Source: Pisaster brevispinus (Eukaryota; Echinodermata; Asteroidea; Forcipulatida; Asteriidae). Taken from it: 64,000 nt of DNA. The position numbers were made by a program, and so were the translations under genes. This document shows, one piece after another, positions 1-12,067 of the stretch. The notes below the pieces were generated by a model that worked only from the letters and a program-made list of their open reading frames with translations, ran no database searches and had not been told where the DNA came from. The stretch is from positions 310,001 through 374,000 of the forward strand of contig JAMKCF010000020.1 in the NCBI GenBank assembly GCA_023634235.1, read 5' to 3'. Every line of letters starts with the position of its first letter. Within the stretch, counting starts at the first letter, position 1.

Positions 1-551
1 GTTACAAGAGAACAGACAGCTGAACAGATTGTTCCACTTATCAGAGGAGGTAGATCTGGGTAGCTCTGTGTTGATGTGCAGTTTTTGTTTACATTTGTAT
101 GCCAGGAACAAATTTCACAGCCCATAAAAAACAAATTACACAACCCTGGGAACTGACCCCCCATCTAAGATATGTGGAATGGTCCTGTCTGGGATTTCCT
201 GGATGATCAAGTCCCTCGGGGCTTTGCAAGTGAAAAAAAAAGTAACACTTCAAATCTGTCACACCACACAGGTGGTGTCCCTCCTTAGAGGGTTTTAAGG
301 TAAAGGTTTGGGCCTATTCAGACAATAAGTAAGACAATCCATAAGTTCTAGAGAAGAACAAAAAAATCACAATGCATTGTTGGTGAATGTGTGTTGTCTT
401 TCAATTGTGTAGTCAGGGTTTTATTTTGACAATGATATTCTCAACAACAAACATGTCTTTGAAATCTACGGAAAAAACTCTGTGTTGAGGCACGTTTAAA
501 TACCGATCTGAAGTGGTTGAAAGACAAGCATTTCTACTGACTAGTACTTAC

Positions 552-707
552 CATCTCTGCCTGCAGATGACCATCAGAATGAAAGTGGTATTACAAAGAT
601 GATTCCACCACCTGATAAACCAATTGCTACATACAACATAGATGTCTGTTGGGGAGACGGTTTGGGTAATGTTTTCCACAGTGGTGGCGTTTTCGGGGCC
701 TTTCCAC
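552..707 (-). CDS. candidate exon encoding a membrane helix (a)
   Basis: This 156-nt segment lies between a good acceptor (pyrimidine run ending TTTAG) and a strong donor (ATG/GTAAGTA). With two bases borrowed from an upstream exon it reads a proline-rich stalk, then a roughly 21-residue hydrophobic helix beginning MLYVAIGLSGGG, then a stop within the exon. That is what the last coding exon of a type I membrane protein would look like. A second frame is also open but is not a convincing helix. No upstream coding exons could be linked, so the gene is unknown and this may be a chance match. Confidence 0.28.
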
Positions 708-1498
708 CTAAAGAAATAAACAAATTTCCTAAACACTAATTAAAATGAAAACGAACCGAGACCCATTCGAAAAGCAGATACATCCCCACCAAATAAAAGG
801 AAGAAAAAAAGATATGAACAAAAATTCTGAAGAAATGTTTACTTAACTGAAATCTAAAAATAGTCATGAAAGAAGTCACAATAAAAAAGCTTTTAGAAGA
901 AGAAACACAATTGTCGTTCATAAAACTGATGTAATGACCTATAAAAGCTGTAAAAAGAAAAGTAAGGATGATAGGAAAAAACAGGAAATATTTTATTTCT
1001 AGTATTAAGCCTTCAACAACCAGATATAAAAACCTAATATTTAAAAAATTATATATGTATGAGAAAAATAAATTAAAAAAGAAGAGGAAATTGCCTGGGA
1101 CATGAGAATGTTTGCAAACAATGTTTTTCTATGGCACAAGAAAACAGGGTTAACTAAGAAAATCTGCTGAGAAGCTGGATGCCTGAACAACAAATTAGGA
1201 TTCTGGATTTCAAGAGTTAGATTGTTTGTACAAGCCTAATTTTGGGATTTGTTCCCTGGATAGGAGAAAAACATGAACGCCCTTACTGAAGTCAACTTGA
1301 CAAGGATATATCTCACCTGGCCAATCAATGTTAGTAATAATCAGGCTGTCTTCCTGTAGTCAGTAACACCAACCTGCCCCTTCTCTTCATCTAAAGATTG
1401 GATGAGTACAGAACTGTAACTTGGCAAAACACTCAAATCCTGATACCACTTCCAAAGATGCTCCAAAAGCCACAAATCTATTACTTATTGTCTTACCA

Positions 1499-1580
1499 CT
1501 AGACCACCGAGCAAGCCCAGTAACGACAGGCTAGTAAGAACATAATAGCAGTGAGAACCGCAACAATTATACCAAGAACA
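1499..1580 (-). CDS. candidate exon encoding a membrane helix (b)
   Basis: After an acceptor (CTCAG at 1585-1581) the segment reads a strongly hydrophobic helix (starts VLGIIVAVLTAIMFLL) followed by a short tail CRYWACSVV and a TAG stop at 1501-1499. A GTAAGA donor follows at 1496. The acceptor, hydrophobic run, aromatic/basic border and stop resemble the terminal exon of a single-pass membrane protein. It lies 0.8 kb upstream of a similar candidate at 552-707 on the same strand. No partner exons were identified. Confidence 0.3.
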
Positions 1581-1739
1581 CTGAGAAAAGAAATGCACAA
1601 AAACAATGACTTTACTTTAATTTGGTAATGCAACTAAGGATTTGAGAGTAATCGTCTTCTATTAGTTTGCTGACAAGTACATTTTTAAGGTTCATTTTTT
1701 TCCGAGCAAACCTTTCTTAAAGAAGCCAGAGAATCAGAC

Positions 1740-2885
1740 TAATCATTGGCTTAACAAGAACTTGTTTTATTATTGGGGGGGGGGGAAGGACATAATTTGT
1801 TGGGCTTTAAATGCATGTAACTTTTAATTTTTCCATTTTTCATACCTGTTTTTCTTGTTTTTTAATTGCAAGGGGGTTGGGAGCACCGAGGGGAAGGCTA
1901 GAACTTTTTGATGTGAGGATAAAATCAGTGGGCATGTTTTGGAAGCTTATACATTTGTATAGGATGGAAGCTTGTACATAACCCTTCTGTATCCAGTACA
2001 ACAGCCTGGGGGAATACTGTGTGTAAGCAATACAATATACATCTGATGTGGTGCATTATGCTACCACGGTCATAAATCATGTAACAACAAAAAGTACAGT
2101 CTTGTGAGCCTACATGTACAGCCACTTTGTTGAAATGTAGTATTCTTTGTGTATTGAACATACTGTACAGCCTTTTAAATAAATGTTTGCACAGGGTACA
2201 AGCCGGTATCCAGTCAGCCTGGTACCCTAATTACACTCTGCCACCTCCTACGCAATGCATGTAAATATGTCACATTTCATTCTAGGCCAACTACTTTACC
2301 AGGGTAGTGCCATGAATTCGCAATTTTGAGCCCTATGACATTGCACAGATTGTGTTTCATATTAAATCTCCAAACCAATGCAGCTAAACGTATCAGCTCA
2401 CAATAGAATAATATCAACATGGGTGTAAGGGGACTCATCAGATAAGGATTACGGTTGGAATTTTGCTTTTTCTATCCACTTGATTCCCCTCTTGCTGTGC
2501 CCGAATTTTCCAGACTGTTTAGCCCGACTTTGGGAGGACAGTTTACAAAAAAAAACCTTTAAGGGGCCTTGTTTATTTTTGGACCATTGGATCAATATTA
2601 AAAGTGCAAGAACCCAAGGATCAAGACAAACCTGTCAAAGTTTGGCTTCGCTTCGTTACACAGAGACTGTGAGCGTAATAGTCTGGTGGCTTAATGAAAA
2701 AATCATGACACGCTAGATTAAAGCACCAAACTTTGCACACTTGTTTTAGGGGTCCCAAAAAAGCATATTAGGGGGGGGGGGTTGTTTGCCGGTCTGTTTA
2801 CTCCAGTTCAGTAAACTAAAGGTCAGAGAAAAAATATTGTTTGAGAAACACCAGAGGATTATGGCAAATCTTGAAATATTAAATG
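1740..2885 (+). repeat. direct segmental duplication, copy A (uninterrupted)
   Basis: This stretch resembles 2890-3006 joined to 18539-19340. Shared landmarks are a G-run followed by GGACATAATTTGT, a block beginning GCAAGGGG at about 1869 and 18558, a block AGCCTGGGGGAATACTGT, and a block CCAGACTGTTT...GGGAGGACAGTT. The copies are clearly diverged, so the duplication is old. This copy lacks the 15.5 kb transposon array and therefore shows the empty target site near 1845-1870. No convincing coding exon was seen in it. Confidence 0.6.
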
Positions 2886-2889
2886 TAGA

Positions 2890-3006
2890 AAGCAGAGGCT
2901 TAACTAGAACTTTTTTTATTTGGGGGTGGGACAAGGACATAATTTGTGAGGCTTAGGCCCCCTAAGATGCATGTAAATGTTTCAAATTTTTTGACCTGTT
3001 TTTTTT
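2890..3006 (+). repeat. direct segmental duplication, copy B, left part
   Basis: This is the left part of the second duplication copy (AGAACT...GGACATAATTTGTGAGG). It breaks in a T-run immediately before the first palindromic head of the transposon array and resumes at 18539. Confidence 0.55.
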
Positions 3007-3033
3007 AGCTGTTCCGACTACAGTCGGAACAGG
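3007..3033 (+). repeat. palindromic head of array unit 1
   Basis: CTGTTCCGAC and GTCGGAACAG form a perfect 10-bp stem around a TACA loop. This is the presumed 5' terminal structure of the element. Further copies lie at 3083-3109, 8641-8669 and 8706-8734, each followed by ATTGTTTT(C/T)GTCGAGA. Confidence 0.7.
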
Positions 3034-3134
3034 TATTGTTTTCGTCGAGATTTTTATTATTTTTATTATTATTATTATTATTAGCTGTTCCGACATAGTC
3101 GGAACAGGTATTGTTTTCGTCGAGATTTTTATTA

Positions 3135-3173
<39 letters not shown>

Positions 3174-3475
3174 TTTGTTTCCGCCTAAATCCCATAGCAT
3201 TTGTACACGTTTTTTCTTTAAGCCTAATATCCTAGAGCGTAAATAGGAAAGAGTTGAATCATATATCAAATTGAAGCTTAGAACATAAGCTTGACTCCTA
3301 ATGTAAAAAATATTTAAATTCTTAATTAATTAGCCACTTTACAGCGAGGTGAATATTTAATTATCCAATCTTGACAGCATCATATCTCGAAAAGTAAACA
3401 CCCGATCGTCAAACTTATTTCAGTTTTAGACTTCTGAGATAGTGTAGATGTGCTTTCTGGCCTAAAATGTGGAAC

Positions 3476-3663
3476 GACGTCACAATTACGTCATCTATTG
3501 CACATTTTCTTACGTGTACAAAACACATGGGATGCTTTTTAAACAATTGAGGGCGCTATACCAGTTTAACGGTACTCTTGTTTGCTTTCTTGAAACTCGA
3601 TCAAGTCGCAAACCCAAATAACCCGTGAATATGCGTATTTTGTATGTAGAGTATATTATAAAG
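3476..3663 (+). promoter_or_regulatory. CRE pair and TATA box of the unit 1 cassette
   Basis: GACGTCAC (3476-3483) and TTACGTCA (3486-3493) are bZIP/CREB-type sites, followed by a TATA box TATAAAG at 3657-3663. The first ATG downstream of the TATA box is at 3802. The same arrangement recurs in the other units. It looks like a complete RNA polymerase II core promoter, possibly captured from a host gene; activity is inferred only. Confidence 0.45.
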
Positions 3664-3801
3664 AGTCATTCCTGCGCCGACTAGCACAAGTCTACGTTCA
3701 TTCCCAAGAATCGAGAAGAATTGTCTTGCTCTCAGCGCAGAGCGACGTGTCCGTTCAGATCTTGTTATTCAGCGTGAACGTTGGAAATAGAACGCCGTGT
3801 G

Positions 3802-4101
3802 ATGGGGCAATGTGGCCCGCGTGTCAGACTTGTCTGCGCTTGGGTCCCGTTCACCGGAAAACGATCTTTTAGGTTTCTTATGCAAAGGCATTACTTGAAG
3901 TTGAATCGTGAAGGAAACAAGGCTATGCCTGAAACCACGTTTTTAAGGTTCTTGTGCAAATGCATTACTTGGGGAAATCACTATGTAGCAAACAACAAAC
4001 CTGTTGGGGTTGCAATGAGGCTCGAATTGAAGCTGAATGGGGAAAGGTGTAGAAAAGAAAAAATAAATTTTTCATGGGTGTGCATGAAGAGCCAAAATTA
4101 A
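3802..4101 (+). CDS. small ORF in array unit 1 (99 aa)
   Basis: This ORF uses the first ATG after a TATA box and stops at TAA (4099-4101), directly before AATAAA at 4103-4108. The protein is basic, has several Cys and Trp residues, and has no signal peptide or membrane helix. I do not recognise it. Homologous frames lie at 6540-6845 (unit 2) and 12068-12379 (unit 4); unit 3 is truncated and unit 5 frameshifted. Differences between units are largely amino-acid changing, so there is no sign of purifying selection. It may be translated, but it may equally be a decayed captured exon. Confidence 0.3.
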   Translation: MGQCGPRVRLVCAWVPFTGKRSFRFLMQRHYLKLNREGNKAMPETTFLRFLCKCITWGNHYVANNKPVGVAMRLELKLNGERCRKEKINFSWVCMKSQN

Positions 4102-4295
4102 CAATAAAGTCATATCCAATATTTATTTACTATTTTAGCCCAACAAAAGCATTCAGTATTAAAAAGACACAACAAATGTTAGTACAATAGCATAGACCAA
4201 AATTTAAATCGTCTACCCAAAATTATTATGCGCTACTAAAGCGCAATTGTGGCATGCACTGAGATGTTATCAGCGGAAAGCAGGCATAGTAACAG

Positions 4296-4440
4296 ATTAA
4301 TGATTCGTTTTGAATTAATAATTTGTTTTGAATTCATAATTCGTTTCGAATTCATAATTCGTTTTGAGTTCATAATTCGTTTCGAATTCATAATTCGTTT
4401 CGAATTCATAATTCGTTTCGTATTCATAATTCTTTGATAA
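4296..4440 (+). repeat. 18-bp minisatellite within each array unit
   Basis: ATTCGTTTCGAATTCATA and close variants are repeated about eight times here. Equivalent arrays at 7036-7175, 9862-9945, 12570-12670 and 16715-16800 have different copy numbers. Because 18 is a multiple of three, both strands read as repetitive ORFs, which I regard as spurious. Confidence 0.8.
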
Positions 4441-5884
4441 GTGTGGCAGTTCGTGTTACGTACTAACTTATTAACTTATACCGCATTTAATATTTTATCG
4501 CAACAAAAATTACATACAGGGTATTAAAAAGTTTTTTTTTTAACAATTATGATTTTAATACAACAGCATAGACCAATCTTTACTTACTAACTTGTGAGAC
4601 CTGTGGTGTGATCGCTTTACTTACTAAACTGTGAGACCTGTGGTGTGCATGATTGCTTTGCGTACTAACTTGTGAGACCTGGACTCAATTTCACGACTCT
4701 GCTTACCGTAAGCAAAAAAACGGCGCTTACGGAAGCAGAGAATTCCGTGCTTACGTCAAGCGTATTTCGGGGTTAGCAGAGAATTTCGGCGTTTTCTCGT
4801 GTGTACTTCACGTAACTAGGCATTCTTCGCTTACACAGCTAGCGCAGAAATTCAACGCTTGCAAAAAAAACGGAGAATGGTGACAGTAAGCATGGATTTC
4901 GGCAGTAACCAGAGCCATGAAATTGGGCTCATTTGTTTAAATGAGGGATGGTTCACTTTATACGCTAAGTTGTGAGACCCAGGCCCGAATACATGGCTCT
5001 GCTTACCAAAAGCAAATAATCAACGCTTACGGCAGCAAGTTCCGTGCTTACGTCAAGCGTATTTCAGGGGTTAGTAGAGAATTTCGGCTTGTGCGCGTGT
5101 GTACTTGATGTAACTAGGCAATTATTATAGTCAATGTTTCGCGGCACTTTTTGATTGAATTGTTTTACGCTTATCCGAACCGTAAAAATGTAAACGTTTA
5201 ACCGGTTGATCGGTTGGTTAACCGTGTAACCGTCACAGGCTTAGTATACATGCTAACTTGTGAGACATGTTCCTCGATAACAAATATTAGAATAAAAAAA
5301 ACGTTAACACATCTGCGGTTGTGATCAAAAGCATTGCCTCTTCAGTGCAACATTATTTGGCTCTGCACAATCATCCTGCAAAATAAATGTGCATTCGAAT
5401 TGTTGTGGAACGCCCTCTAGCGTTCAATGTTTCTTGCATTTAATACCTCAAGCACAGTTTTCATATATCAAAGACTATGAGCCTGATTGGAAACAATAAT
5501 TATGTGCATTTCAAGTTCTTTTTAGTTATAGACTCATTGAGCACGGAATATTGAACTTGGGTTCCCGTGACCCCATGTTAACCTTTACTTCCGGGTAAAC
5601 CAGAAGTGGGACCATATCTCAAGAACTACACAACCCAATTCCATTTCTTTTCAGTTATTAGATCCTTTGAACATTGAAGATTGAACTTGGGTTACCGTGA
5701 CCCCATGTTGACCTTTACTTACGGGTCAACCGGAAGTGGGACCATATCTGAAGAACTAAACACCCAATTTTCAATTTCTTTTCAGTTATAGACCCCTTGT
5801 GCATTGAAGATTGAACTTGGGTTTAATCAAAGCACAACAAAACGGAACAGCTTTGTGTTTGTTCACAAACACCTCAATGTCTAG

Positions 5885-8621
5885 TTATTATTATTATTAT
5901 TATTATTATTCTTTGTTTCCGCCTAAATCCTATAGCATTTGTACACGTTTTTTCTTTAAGCCTAATATCCTAGAGCGTAAATAGGAAAGAGTTGAATCAT
6001 ATATCAAATTGAAGCTTAAAACATAAGCTTGACTCCTAATGTAAAAAATATTTAAATTCTTAATTAATTAGCCACTTTACAGCGAGGTGAATATTTAATT
6101 AGCCAATCTTGACAGCATTATATCTCGAAAAGTAAACACCCGATCGTCAAACTTGTTTCAGTTTTAGACTTCTGAGATACTGTAGATGTGCTTTCCGGCC
6201 TAAAATGTGGAACGACGTCACAATTACGTCATCTATTGCGCATTTTCTTACGTGTACAAAACACATGGGATGCTTTTTAAACAATTGAGGGCGCTATACC
6301 AGTTTAACGGTACTCTTGTTTGCTTTCTTGAAACTCGATCAAGTCGCAAACCCAAATAACCCGTGAATATGCGTATTTTGTATGTAGAGTATATTATAAA
6401 GAGTCATTCCTGCGCCGACTAGCACAAGTCTACGTTCATTCCCAAGAATCGAGAAGAATTGTCTTGCTCTCAGCGCAGAGCGACGTGTCCGTTCAGATCT
6501 TGTTATTCAGCGTGAACGTTGGAAATAGAACGCCGTGTGATGGGGCAATGTGGCCCGCGTGTCAGACTTGTCTGCGCTTGGGTCCCGTTCACCGGAAAAC
6601 GATCTTTTAGGTTTCTTATGCAAAGGCATTACTTGAAGTTGAATCGTGAAGGAAACAAGGCTATGCCTGAAACCACGTTTTTAAGGTTCTTGTGCAAATG
6701 CATTACTTCGGGAAATCACTATGTAGCAAACAACAAACCTGTTGGGGTTGCAATGAGGCTCGAATTGAAGCTGAATGGGGAAAGGTGTAGAAAAGAAAAA
6801 ATAAAATTTTCATGGGTGTGCATGAAGAGCCTAAATGAACAATAAAGTCATATCCAATATTTATTTACTATTTTAGCCAAACAAAAGCATTCAGTATTAA
6901 AAAGACACAACAAATGTTAGTACAATAGCATAGACCAAAATTTAAATCGTCTACCCAAAATTATTATGCGCTACTAAAGCGCAATTGTGGCATGCACTGA
7001 GATGTTATCAGCGGAAAGCAGGCATAGTAACAGATTAATGATTCGTTTTGAATTAATAATTCGTTTTGAATTAATAATTCGTTTCGAATTCATAATTCGT
7101 TTTGAATTCATAATTCGTTTCGAATTCATAATTCGTTTCGAATTCATAATTCGTTTCGAATTCATAATTCTTTGATAAGTGTGGCAGTTCGTGTTACGTA
7201 CTAACTTATTAACTTATACCGCATTTAATATTTTATCGCAACAAAAATTACATACAGGGTATTAAAAAGTTTTTTTTTTAACAATTATGATTTTAATACA
7301 ACAGCATAGACCAATCTTTACTTACTAACTTGTGAGACCTGTGGTGTGATCGCTTTACTTACTAAACTGTGAGACCTGTGGTGTGCATGATTGGTTTGCG
7401 TACTAACTTGTGAGACCTGGACTCAATTTCACGACTCTGCTTACCGTAAGCAAAAAAACAGCGCTTACGGAAGCAGAGAATTCCGTGCTGACGTCAAGCG
7501 TATTTCGGGGTTAGCAGAGAATTTCGGCGTTTTCTCGTGTGTACTTCACGTAACTAGGCATTCTTCGCTTACACAGCTAGCGCAGAAATTCGACGCTTGC
7601 AAAAAAAGCGGAGAATGGTGACAGTAAGCATGGATTTCGGCAGTAACCAGAGCCATGTAACTGGGCTCATTTGTTTAAATGAGGGATGGTTCACTTTATA
7701 CGCTAAGTTGTGAGACCCAGGCCCGAATACATGGCTCTGCTTACCAAAAGCAAATAATCAACGCTTACGGCAGCAAGTTCCATGCTTACGTCAAGCGTAT
7801 TTCAGAGGTTAGTAGAGAATTTCGGCTTGTGCGCGTGTGTACTTGATGTAACCAGGCAATTATTATAGTCAATGTTTCGCGGCACTTTTTGATTGAACTG
7901 TTTTATGCTTATCCGAACCGTAAAAATTTAAACGTTTAACCGGTTGATCGGTTGGTTAACCGTGTAACCGTCACAGGCTTAGTATACATGCTAACTTGTG
8001 ACACATGTTCCTCGATAACAAAATTTAGAATAAAAAAAACGTTAACACATCTGCGGTTGTGATCAAAAGCATTGCCTCTTCAGTGCAACATTATTTGGCT
8101 CTGCACAATCATCCTGCAAAATAAATGTGCATTCGAATTGTTGTGGAACGCCCTCTAGCGTTCAATGTTTCTTGCATTTAATACCTCAAGCACAGTTTTC
8201 ATATAACAAAGACTATGAGCCTGATTGGAAACAATAATTATGTGCATTTCAAGTTCTTTTCAGTTATAGACTCATTGAGCACTGAATATTGAACTTGGGT
8301 TACCATGACCCCATGTTAACCTTTACTTCCGGGTAAACCAGTGTGGGACCATATCTCAAGAACTACACAACCCAATTCCATTTCTTTTCAGTTATTAGAT
8401 CCTTTGAACATTGAAGATTGAACTTGGGTTACCGTGACCCCATGTTGACCTTTACTTACGGGTCAACCGGAAGTGGGACCATATCTGAAGAACTAAACAC
8501 CCAATTTTCAATTTCTTTTCAGTTATAGACCCCTTGTGCATTGAAGATTGAACTTGGGTTTAATCAAAGCACAACAAAACGGAACAGCTTTGTGTTTGTT
8601 CACAAACACCTCAATGTCTAG
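5885..8621 (+). mobile_element. array unit 2
   Basis: This is close to unit 1 over its whole length, in coding-like and non-coding parts alike, which implies recent duplication. It lacks a palindromic head: unit 1's CTAG runs through (ATT)n straight into the body. CTAG ends at 8621. Confidence 0.7.
6540..6845 (+). CDS. small ORF in array unit 2 (101 aa)
   Basis: This is the copy of the unit 1 ORF with the same upstream CRE/TATA arrangement. The stop codon overlaps the AATAAA signal (AACAATAAAG at 6838-6847). It has a Trp-to-Ser change and a slightly different C terminus from unit 1. Function unknown. Confidence 0.3.
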   Translation: MGQCGPRVRLVCAWVPFTGKRSFRFLMQRHYLKLNREGNKAMPETTFLRFLCKCITSGNHYVANNKPVGVAMRLELKLNGERCRKEKIKFSWVCMKSLNEQ

Positions 8622-11402
8622 TTTTATTATTATTATTATTAGCTGTTCCGACATACAGTCGGAACAGGTATTGTTTTTGTCGAGATTTTTATTATTTTTA
8701 TTATTAGCTGTTCCGACATACAGTCGGAACAGGTATTGTTTTTGTCGAGATTTTTATTATTTTTATTATTATTATTCTTTGTTTCCACCTAAATCCCATA
8801 GCATTTGTACACGTTTTTTCTTTAAGCCTACTATCCTAGAGCGTAAATAGGAAAGAGTTGAATCATATATCAAAATGAAGCTTAGAACATAAGCTTGACT
8901 CTTAATGTGAAAAATATTAAAATTCCTAATTAATTAGCCACTTTACAGCGAGGTGAATATTTAATTAGCCAATCTTGAAAGCACCATAACTAAAAAAGTA
9001 TACCACCGATCGTCAAACTTGTTTCAGTTTTAGACTTCTGAGATACTGTAGATGTGCTTTCCGGCCTAAAATGTGGAACGACGTCACAATTACGTCATCT
9101 ATTGCGCATTTTCGCCCGTGTACAAAACACATGGGATGCTTTTTTAACAATTGAGGGCGCTATACCAGTTTAACGGTGCTCTTGCTTGCTTTCTTGAAAC
9201 TTGATCAAGTCCTCCTAAACCCATTGGCCCGTGTTGTTGCGTTTTTTGTATGTAGAGTATACTATAAAGAGTCATTCCTGCGCCGACAGACACAAGTCTA
9301 CGTTCATTCACAAGAATCGAGAATTTTTCTTGCTCTCACTGCAGAGCGTCGTGTCAGCTCAGATCGCTCGTTATTCAGCGTGAACGTAGCAACATAGAAC
9401 GCCGTGTTGTGGGACGATGTTGCCCGCGTGGCAGACTTGTCTGCGCTTGGGTCCCGTTCACCGGAAAACCATCTTTTAGGTTTCTTATGCAAAGGCATTA
9501 CTTGAAGCTGAATCGTGAAGGAAACAAGGCTACGCCTGAAACCACATTTTTAAGGTTCTTGTGCGAACGCATTACTTCAGGAAATCACTACGTAGCAAAC
9601 AACAAGGTGTAGAAAAGAAGAAAAAAAAATTTTCATGGGTGTGCATGAAGAGCCAAAGTGAACAATAAAGACTTATCCAATATTTATTTACTATTTTAGC
9701 CCAACAAAAACATTCAGTATTAAAAAGACACAACAAATGTTAGTACAATAGCATAGACCAAAATTTAAATCATCTACCCAAAATTATTATGCGCTACTAA
9801 AGTGCAATTGTGGCATGCACTGAGATGTTATCAGCGGAAAGCAGGCGTAGTAACAGATTAATGATTCGTTTTGAATTAATAATTTGTTTTGAATTCATAA
9901 TTCGTTTCGAATTCATAATTCGTTTCGAATTCATAATTCTTTGATAAGTGTGGCAGTTCGTGTTACATACTAACTTATTAACTTATACCGCATTTAATAT
10001 TTTATCGCAACAAAAATTACATACAGGGTAAAAATATTAAAAAGTTTTTTTTTTAACAATTATGATTTTAATACAACAGCATAGACCAATCTTTACTTAC
10101 TAACTTGTGAGACCTGTGGTGTGATCGCTTTACTTACTAAATTGTGAGACCTGTGGTGTGCATGATTGCTTTGCGTACTAACTTGTGAGACCTGGACCCA
10201 ATTTCATGACTCAACTTACCGTAAGCAAAAAAACGACGCTTACGGAAGCAGATAATTCCGTGCTTACGTCAAGCGTATTTCGGGGTTAGCAGAGATTTTC
10301 GGCGTTTTCTCATGTGTACTTCACGTAACTAGGCATTCTTCGCTTACACAGCTAGCGCAGAAATTCGACGCTTGCAAAAAAAGCGGAGAATGGTGACAGT
10401 AAGCATGGATTTAGGCAGTAACCAGAGCCATGTAATTGGGCTCATTTGTTTAAATGAGGGATGGTTCACTTTATACGCTAAGTTGTGAGACCCAGGCCCG
10501 AATACATGGCTCTGCTTACCAAAAGCAAATAATCAACGCTTACGGCAGCAAGTTCCGTGCTTACGTCAAGCGTATTTCAGGGGTTAGTAGAGAATTTCGG
10601 CTTGTGCGCGTGTGTACTTGATGTAACTAGGCAATTATTATAGTCAATGTTTCGCGGCACTTTTTGATTGAATTGTTTTACGCTTATCCGAACCGTAAAA
10701 ATGTAAACGTTTAACCGGTTGATCGGTTGGTTAACCGTGTAACCGTCACAGGCTTAGTATACATGCTAACTTGTGAGACATGTTCCTCGATAACAAAATT
10801 TAGAGTAAAAAAAACGTTAACACATCTGCGGTTGTGATCAAAAGCATTGCCTCTTCAGTGCAATATTATTTGGCTCTGTACAATCATCCTGCAAAATAAA
10901 TGAGCATGTGAAATTGAATTGTTGTGGAACGCCCTCTAGTGTTCAATGTTTCTTGCATTTAATACCTCAAGCACAGTTTTCATAAAACAAAGACTATGAG
11001 CCTGATTGGAAACGATATTTATGTGCATTTCAAGTTCTTTTCAGTTATAGACTCATTGAGCATTGAAGATTGAACTTGGGTTACCGTGACCCCATGTTAA
11101 CCTTTACTTCGGGGTCAACCAGAAGTGGGACCATATCTCAAGAACTACACAATCCAATTCCATTTCTTTTCAGTTATTAGATCCTTTGAACATTGAAGAA
11201 TGAACTTGGGTTACCGTGACCCCATGTTGACCTTTACTTACGGGTGAACCGGAAGTGGGACCATATCTGAAGAACTAAACACCCGGTTTTCAATTTCTTT
11301 TCAGTTATAGACCCCTTGTGCATTGAAGATTGAACTTGGGTTGAATCAAAGCACAACAAAACGGAACAGCTTTGTGTTTGTTCACAAACACCTCAATTTC
11401 TA

Positions 11403-11403
<1 letters not shown>
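8622..11403 (+). mobile_element. array unit 3
   Basis: This unit starts with (ATT)n and two palindromic heads (8641-8669 and 8706-8734). It is more diverged than units 1, 2 and 4. Its cassette ORF is shortened by a deletion before the AACAAGGTGTAG at 9601, and its 18-bp minisatellite has about four copies. The end reads TTTCTAG (11397-11403) instead of TGTCTAG. Confidence 0.7.
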
Positions 11404-11439
<36 letters not shown>

Positions 11440-12067
11440 TTTGTTTCCGCCTAAATCCCATAGCATTTGTACACGTTTTTTCTTTAAGCCTAATATCCTA
11501 GAGCGTAAATAGGAAAGAGTTGAATCATATATTAAATTGAAGCTAAGAACATAAGCTTGACTCCTAATGTAAAAAATATTTAAATTCTTAATTAATTAGC
11601 CACTTTACAGCGAGGTGAATATTTAATTAGCCAATCTTGACAGCATCATATCTCGAAAAGTAAACACCCGATCGTCAAACTTGTTTCAGTTTTAGACTTC
11701 TGAGATACTGTAGATGTGCTTTCCGGCCTAAAATGTGGAACGACGTCACAATTACGTCATCTATTGCGCATTTTCTTCCATGTACAAAACACATGGGATG
11801 CTTTTTAAACAATTGAGGGCGCTATACCAGTTTAACGGTACTCTTGTTTGCTTTCTTGAAACTCGATCAAGTCGCAAACCCAAATAACCCGTGAATATGC
11901 GTATTTTGTATGTAGAGTATATTATAAAGAGTCATTCCTGCGCCGACTAGCACAAGTCTACGTTCATTCCCAAGAATCGAGAAGAATTGTCTTGCTCTCA
12001 GCGCAGAGCGACGTGTCTGTTCAGATCTTGTTATTCAGCGTGAACGTTGGAAATAGAACGCCGTGTG

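Larger units (their letters stand above)
3007..5884 (+). mobile_element. array unit 1
   Basis: This unit has two palindromic heads (3007-3033 and 3083-3109), an (ATT)n run, then the body beginning CTTTGTTTCCGCC near 3172. The body holds the promoter/ORF/polyA cassette (about 3476-4108), an 18-bp minisatellite, diverged tandem halves rich in CTTACG/GTCAAGCG, and about 2.3 copies of a 130-bp sub-repeat (ATTGAACTTGGGTT at 5550, 5680 and 5810). The 3' hairpin is at 5855-5872 and CTAG at 5881-5884. Confidence 0.7.

Noticed and set aside
3007..3109. Palindromic CTGTTCCGAC heads as a CRISPR-like or terminator repeat
   Set aside because: Only two copies per cluster, a eukaryotic context, and a perfect fit to the transposon terminus.
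2962..3195. Poly-isoleucine frame
   Set aside because: Translation of the (ATT)n microsatellite between array heads.
4236..4437. Repetitive Asn-Ser-Lys-Arg-Ile and Phe-Glu-Phe-Ile-Ile frames in the array units
   Set aside because: Translation of the 18-bp minisatellite on both strands; copy number differs freely between units.
4653..4883. 76-codon frame repeated in array units (also 7391, 12889, 13579, 17016)
   Set aside because: It needs a TTG start, lacks a promoter or polyA arrangement, and is conserved no better than the surrounding unit DNA.
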